Assembly: GCA_041481445.1 (NCBI GenBank)
Contig: JBGPBV010000091.1
Span: forward strand, 1 to 27,242
Direction of reading: 5' to 3'
Length of the DNA: 27,242 bases
Origin: AA29 sp041481445
GTDB taxonomy: Bacteria; Acidobacteriota; Vicinamibacteria; Fen-336
The notes under the pieces were generated by a model. That model saw only the letters and a list, made by a program, of their open reading frames with translations. It did no database searches and was not told the DNA's origin. Made by a program: the position numbers and the translations under genes. Below, in pieces: positions 23,171-27,242 of the stretch. The stretch's first letter is position 1. Every line of letters starts with the position of its first letter.

Positions 23171-25801
23171 GTGGAAGGGGGCGCGGCGGGTGCGCCCCCT
23201 TTGCTTTCCGCCGGCCTTCCCCGCCTTCGCGCCGCGCGCGTGGCCGCCGTCCTCGGCCTGCTCGCCGTCGGGCTCGGCCTGCAGCTCGCCTTCTTCCGCA
23301 ACTACCCGCAGCCGCCGCTGTTCGGCGATCCACGCGGGTATTACGACGTGGGCCTGCGCCTCCAGGAGGCCGTGCGCGGCCTGGCCGCGGGGGAGTCCCT
23401 GTCCGCCGTGTTCGAAAGGGTCCGCGGCCTCTTCTATCTCGTCGGCGTGGGAACGTTCTTCGCCGCCCTCGACGCCCTGCGGCCGGGCGACACCGCCTTC
23501 TTCCGCGACGTCATGGCCGTCCTCAACACCGCCACGATGCTCGGCGTCTTCGTCCTGGCCCGGCGCCTGTCCGGGTCCTTCGCCGGCGGCCTCACCGCCC
23601 TCGCCCTCGCCGCGGGCTACGCCACGTTCTCCGTCCAGACCGGGCGCCTCTACCCCGATCCCCTGACCTCGGTCCTCCTCGTCTGGGGGGCGGCGGCCTA
23701 CGCGGGGGCGGTGCCGAGGGGCTCGACGCGCGGGATGGCGGCCGCCGGCCTGCTCTTCGGCCTGGCCCTCCTCGTGCGCGCCCAGGTCCTCGAGTTCATG
23801 GTGGCCGTGATCTCCGTCTCGCTGCTCCTCTCGGCCCGCGCCTGGTCACGGACGCGCGAGGGCCGGGGGCTGGTCGCCGCCTTCCTGCTCGGTCTCGCGC
23901 CCGCCCTCGTGGGATGGGCGGGGATCCGATGGGCGGTGGGGACGCGCGACGACGTGGTGCGCATGGGCCAGGTCACGTTCCGGCCGGCCTACCCGTTCGG
24001 CTTCTGGCAGCAGCTCGAGACGGATGGATGGACCGGCCCCTATCGGTTCAAGCAGGACCCTTTCTACAAGGCGATGGAGTCGGAGGCCCGCGCCCGCGAT
24101 CCCGAACTCATGCGCTCGCGCGCGAAGCAGGCGGCCTTCACGGCACGCTACGTGGCGGCCCGGCCGATGGCGTCGGTGCTGCTCGTCCTCGACAACGCGT
24201 ACCGGCTCTACGACCGGCCCGCCAACGACTACAAGTGGGACTACCCCTGGCCCTACGCATCGCAGGTCGCGTTCCAGCGTGTGGTGGTCGTGCTCGGAGT
24301 GGCGGGAGCGGCGCTGATCGCCGCGGAAGAGCTGGCATCGGCGGGAGTATTCCTGGTCCCCGTCGCCCTGGCCATCCTGCACGGCCTGGTCTTCCCGTGG
24401 CCACGCTACAACCTGCCCGCGATGCCGGTCGTGCTGGCCGCGGCCGGCGTGTTCCTCGTCCAGGTCGCGGCCGCGCGCCCCTGGCGAACGCCGGGCCTGC
24501 GCCGGTCGGTCCTCACCCTGGCCGCGCCCGCCGCCGTCACCCTCCTGCTCGCGGCCGCGGTGCGGGATGCGCTGCCCGAAGCCGCCCGCGTCGGTCACGT
24601 GCTCGGTCTCCTCCTCCTGGTCGCGCTTCCGTTCGCGTGGCTCGGCCGGACGGACGGACGTCGGAGGCGGATGGCGTGGGGGACGGGCGCGGTCGTGGCC
24701 GTCCTTCTCGTCGCACATGCGGTCCGCGACGTGCGCTGGCACGAGAGGGGCGTCCGATTGGGTGGCCAGGTCGCCGGCGTCGAGCAGGTCATCCGTCTTT
24801 CGCCGGAGGCGCTGGGCCGGCTGCGAGCGGCCCCGGAAGCCTTCGTTGTCTTCGACCTCACCGTCCCGCGCGGCGACCTCCAGGAGGCCACGGTCGAGGT
24901 CGGCGGCCGGGCCTTCCCCGGCGCCGCCCTCCTCCCCACGATCCCGCGCCTGCGCGAGTCCACCGCGACGGGCGGACGCGACCGCCGCGGGTACCCGCAG
25001 TGGTGGGCGCTGCGTCTCGACCCCGGCGCCCTCCCCGCCCGCGCAGACGAGCCGCTGCGCATCCGGCTCATGGTTCCGGCCGCCACCGAGGCCGTCCTCC
25101 GCGGAGACCGCTTCACGGGCCAGGACCGCGAGTACGAGGGGCCGTCACTGGGCGACTGGCCGCACTACGCCGCCCTGAAGATCGAGTACGACGGCGACTA
25201 CCGCCTGCCCGTGCAGGCCGCGCTCGGCAGCGTGGGCACGGAGAGCGCCGTGATCGACCGCTCGGGGACGCGCTCCGCTCTCTCCAGCGTCCACCGCATC
25301 CGCGTCGTCGTGCCCGCGGGCAACGAGGGCTCGATCGAATGGGAGGGCGCGCCCGCGCCGGCCGCGGGCACGGCCACGATGGCGTTCGCGGCCTACTCCG
25401 GGACACGGGGAGAGGCGCTCCTGCGCGTCGCGGGCGCGCCCGTCCTGCGCTTCCCGCTCGGCGCGCGCGAGGACTTCGACCTGGCCGGCGCGGGCTGGCG
25501 CCTCTGCCATCGCGCGGAGCCCCCGCGCCAGGACCGCGCGTATGGGGAGTACGTGCTCACCGGCGTCGCCCCGCGGCCGGGAGAGCCGGTCCCGCTGCGC
25601 GCCGAGTACCGCGCGGGCCTGAGCCAGGATCCGATGTTCTTCGTGGTCGACCGCCGGCCCGACCAGGCCGCCCTCGCGCGCGCCGCCCGCGCCTGCGGGA
25701 TCACGGGGGCGGTCGCCTTGGGCGCCGCGCGCATCGTCGACGCGACCCACAACAACTACCCCGAGGACACCGGGCGGTGGTCGGTGGGCGCGCTCTTCTA
25801 A
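23171..25801 (+). CDS. large polytopic membrane protein, GT39/ArnT-like glycosyltransferase
   Basis: Up to 876 residues. The N-terminal half has about 11 membrane helices. The first outer loop holds PQPPLFGDPRGYYDVGLRLQEA, with an Asp in the place of the GT-C catalytic acid, and a later loop has GRLYPDP, much like GT39/PMT-type enzymes that move sugars from polyprenyl-phosphate donors. From about residue 535 to the end the chain is soluble and strand-rich (FVVFDLTVPRGDLQEATVEVGG, LRIRLMVPAAT, IEYDGDYRLPVQAAL, HRIRVVVPAGNEGSIEWEG), about 340 residues of probable periplasmic beta domain. The start is unresolved: GTG 23171 is the furthest upstream but sits 4 nt before a terminator hairpin; TTG 23201 keeps the basic RLRAAR flank before helix 1; GTG 23240 would begin at helix 1. 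The stop overlaps the convergent DinB-like gene. Confidence 0.8.
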   Translation: MEGGAAGAPPLLSAGLPRLRAARVAAVLGLLAVGLGLQLAFFRNYPQPPLFGDPRGYYDVGLRLQEAVRGLAAGESLSAVFERVRGLFYLVGVGTFFAALDALRPGDTAFFRDVMAVLNTATMLGVFVLARRLSGSFAGGLTALALAAGYATFSVQTGRLYPDPLTSVLLVWGAAAYAGAVPRGSTRGMAAAGLLFGLALLVRAQVLEFMVAVISVSLLLSARAWSRTREGRGLVAAFLLGLAPALVGWAGIRWAVGTRDDVVRMGQVTFRPAYPFGFWQQLETDGWTGPYRFKQDPFYKAMESEARARDPELMRSRAKQAAFTARYVAARPMASVLLVLDNAYRLYDRPANDYKWDYPWPYASQVAFQRVVVVLGVAGAALIAAEELASAGVFLVPVALAILHGLVFPWPRYNLPAMPVVLAAAGVFLVQVAAARPWRTPGLRRSVLTLAAPAAVTLLLAAAVRDALPEAARVGHVLGLLLLVALPFAWLGRTDGRRRRMAWGTGAVVAVLLVAHAVRDVRWHERGVRLGGQVAGVEQVIRLSPEALGRLRAAPEAFVVFDLTVPRGDLQEATVEVGGRAFPGAALLPTIPRLRESTATGGRDRRGYPQWWALRLDPGALPARADEPLRIRLMVPAATEAVLRGDRFTGQDREYEGPSLGDWPHYAALKIEYDGDYRLPVQAALGSVGTESAVIDRSGTRSALSSVHRIRVVVPAGNEGSIEWEGAPAPAAGTATMAFAAYSGTRGEALLRVAGAPVLRFPLGAREDFDLAGAGWRLCHRAEPPRQDRAYGEYVLTGVAPRPGEPVPLRAEYRAGLSQDPMFFVVDRRPDQAALARAARACGITGAVALGAARIVDATHNNYPEDTGRWSVGALF
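23175..23207 (+). terminator. Rho-independent terminator after DUF2911 gene
   Basis: AAGGGGGCGC, 7-nt loop GGCGGGT, GCGCCCCCTT, then TGCTTT. The stem is 10 bp with no mismatch and the 3' side runs into a T-rich stretch (23200-23207), a textbook intrinsic terminator and the only clear one in the window. It begins 33 nt after the DUF2911 stop and lies inside the longest reading of the next gene. Confidence 0.85.
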
Positions 25802-26322
25802 CCCTTCTCGCGCGTGGGGTTGCGGTTGTGCTCCTCGGACCTGCCCGGTGGGATGCTGAGCCATTGCCACTCGCGGCCCCGCAGCGACTTGGCCAGGAAC
25901 ACGATCTGGCCGACGTGGTAGCAGGCATGGGCCAGCGAGCGGTGGAGAGCCTGGAGGACGGCCAGCTCCTGCCCGCGGATCCTCACCGTGCGCGGCAGGT
26001 CGTCGTCGGACAGGGACGAGAGCGCGGCAAACAGGACGGCCCACCCCTCCTCCCATTTCGCGAGGACCTCGGAAGGAGAGACCGCGCGCGCCGCGAACTC
26101 CGATTCCCGGTCCCGCCACGGCTTCTCCCCGTCGGTGGTCAGGAAGTCCGTGAAGCGTGACCGGAGGTTCCCGGCGAGGTGCCAGACGATCATCGCCACC
26201 GAGTTCCCGTCGCCCGGCGGCCGCCGCACGAGCGCGCTCGCATCGAGCTGCCGGACGGCCTCTTCGCCCAGGCGCTGGTAGCGCCGGTACTCGGATTCGA
26301 TCGACGAGAGGACCACGCGCAT
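25798..26322 (-). CDS. DUF1572/DinB-superfamily protein
   Basis: 174 residues from ATG 26322, which overlaps the stop of the upstream PAP2 gene by one base (TGATG). DinB-type metal site: H48 in MIVWHLAGN, and H132 and H136 in SLAHACYHVGQIVFLAK. The ending WQWLSIPPGRSEEHN is typical of the DUF1572 branch, distinct from the DinB protein at 20022. Function unknown. A longer reading in the same frame runs out of frame across the PAP2 gene and is not real. The TAG stop overlaps the TAA of the convergent glycosyltransferase-like gene by CTAA. Confidence 0.92.
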   Translation of the reverse strand: MRVVLSSIESEYRRYQRLGEEAVRQLDASALVRRPPGDGNSVAMIVWHLAGNLRSRFTDFLTTDGEKPWRDRESEFAARAVSPSEVLAKWEEGWAVLFAALSSLSDDDLPRTVRIRGQELAVLQALHRSLAHACYHVGQIVFLAKSLRGREWQWLSIPPGRSEEHNRNPTREKG

Positions 26323-27242
26323 CAGGCGGTGAGGGTGGCCGGGGGCTCGTAGACGGTCGCGCCGCGGGCGGTGGCGTAGCCGAGGGCGGCCTGTCGGGCC
26401 GTCCACCACCGATCCAGGCGCGGGGCCAGCCCGATGGCCACCGGGGCCAGGGCCCAGCCCGCCAGCAGGTCCACCGCGAAATGGTGGCGGAGGTAGATCG
26501 TGGAGACCCAGAGCCCCACCGAGAACGGCAGCAGGATCCAGAACCAGGCGCGCACGAAACGCCAGGCGTAGACGAGCGCCACCAGCGAGACCGCCGCGTG
26601 CAGCGACGGGAAGGCGGCGCGGCTGTCCACGGGCAGGAGGGAGAAGGCGCGGGCGGAGAGGTTCGACATCAGGAACGGGTAGCCCTGCAGGTTGCGGTTG
26701 AACTCGTAGGTGAGGACCAGGCGCGGCGGCGCCGCCGGGAAGAGGACGTACAGGAAGTAGCCGAGGTAGAAGCACACGAGCACGCCCATGGTCGCGGTGC
26801 GGAACTCCCTCAGGCGCCGGCGGACCAGGAGCACGAGCGCGGTGGAGGGCGCGATCCAGAAGAAGTTCAGGTACAGGAAGTTCATCAGCTCCGTGCGGGC
26901 GGGGGTGATGAACTGCTGGGCCCACACGCAGGGGATGACCCCGAACAGCGCCCGGTCGAGCTCGGCGAGCACGCCGTGGACGTCGTGCGGGTTCACGAAC
27001 CCGATCGTGTCGTGGAGGTTCGTGTAGATGAGGATGCAGGTCAGGAAGGGCAGCACCTCGCGCAGCCCCTTCGACCACGGGGCCTCCGGCCAGCGGCGGC
27101 GCACGATCGCGAGGAGGCCCAGGAAGACGAGGGCCGCCACCAGGCGCACGACGCCGCCGGGGTGTCGGTCCCCCAGGTCGCCCACCCGGTGCGCGTAGAC
27201 GTTGGCGACGACGGTGAGGTAGGTCGTGGGTACGAGGAACAC
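26322..27242 (-). CDS. PAP2-superfamily membrane phosphatase/phosphotransferase (cut by window edge)
   Basis: At least 306 residues; the 5' end may lie beyond the window because the first codon visible, GTG, is the last three bases. About six membrane helices. PAP2 motifs: FPAAPPR near 169-174, SRAAFPSLHAAVS with H215, and STIYLRHHFAVDLLAG with H254 and D258, the C2 and C3 phosphatase motifs with the nucleophile His. The layout, with a long N-terminal helical part and the FPSLHAA form, resembles inositol-phosphoceramide-synthase-like PAP2_3 proteins, which transfer lipid head groups, or polyprenyl-diphosphate phosphatases. Which one is not decidable. It is translationally coupled to the DUF1572 gene downstream. 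Confidence 0.9.
   Translation of the reverse strand: MFLVPTTYLTVVANVYAHRVGDLGDRHPGGVVRLVAALVFLGLLAIVRRRWPEAPWSKGLREVLPFLTCILIYTNLHDTIGFVNPHDVHGVLAELDRALFGVIPCVWAQQFITPARTELMNFLYLNFFWIAPSTALVLLVRRRLREFRTATMGVLVCFYLGYFLYVLFPAAPPRLVLTYEFNRNLQGYPFLMSNLSARAFSLLPVDSRAAFPSLHAAVSLVALVYAWRFVRAWFWILLPFSVGLWVSTIYLRHHFAVDLLAGWALAPVAIGLAPRLDRWWTARQAALGYATARGATVYEPPATLTA

Overview
The window is very GC-rich and almost entirely coding. The longest stretch without a gene is 130 bp (14224-14353). I see no rRNA, tRNA, CRISPR array, insertion sequence or phage gene. The gene mix includes an ELWxxDGT-repeat lipoprotein, a DUF2911 protein, two DinB-fold proteins, a Hanks kinase carrying PEGA and TonB domains, a secreted prolidase-like amidohydrolase, and MeaB with methylmalonyl-CoA epimerase. 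This suggests a heterotrophic Gram-negative bacterium of Acidobacteriota type. Myxococcota or a related soil lineage cannot be excluded from sequence alone. The window looks chromosomal and ordinary in replication terms.

Left block (1-5791, all minus): one tightly packed operon read from right to left. The order is acyl-CoA dehydrogenase, MeaB GTPase, methylmalonyl-CoA epimerase, MBL-fold hydrolase, methylthioadenosine phosphorylase (mtnP), ELWxxDGT lipoprotein, and a PfkB sugar kinase cut by the window edge. Four successive junctions are 4-nt NTGA overlaps using CTG, GTG, ATG and TTG as start codons, one each. The fifth is a 1-nt TGATG overlap. The operon joins acyl-CoA/propionyl-CoA breakdown to methionine salvage. 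The lipoprotein is lower in GC and sits between two metabolic genes.

Second block (5844-10682, plus): mtgA transglycosylase, then a two-CBS protein, two SAM methyltransferases and a Ser/Thr kinase-PEGA-TonB fusion. From the CBS gene onward the genes overlap or lie 3 nt apart. It looks like an envelope and signalling cluster. It converges on a minus block (10679-16653) of MFS transporter, threonine aldolase, SPFH protein, FAD glycerol-3-phosphate dehydrogenase and dipeptidase E.

Third block (16719-27242): secreted amidohydrolase and a large polytopic glycosyltransferase-like protein (plus), DinB protein (minus), then tautomerase, GatB, DUF2911 protein and a second large polytopic glycosyltransferase-like protein (plus), and finally a minus pair of DUF1572/DinB protein and PAP2 phosphatase cut by the right edge.

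Non-coding signals fall into a pattern. Three divergent gene pairs each carry one short AT-rich island that reads as a -10 box on both strands. Several genes without a Shine-Dalgarno have a -10-like hexamer only 6-9 nt before the start codon, suggesting leaderless mRNAs. Others have strong GGAGG sites. There is one clear intrinsic terminator (23175-23207), one perfect 10-bp inverted repeat (14310-14335), and two convergent pairs that overlap exactly at their stop codons.
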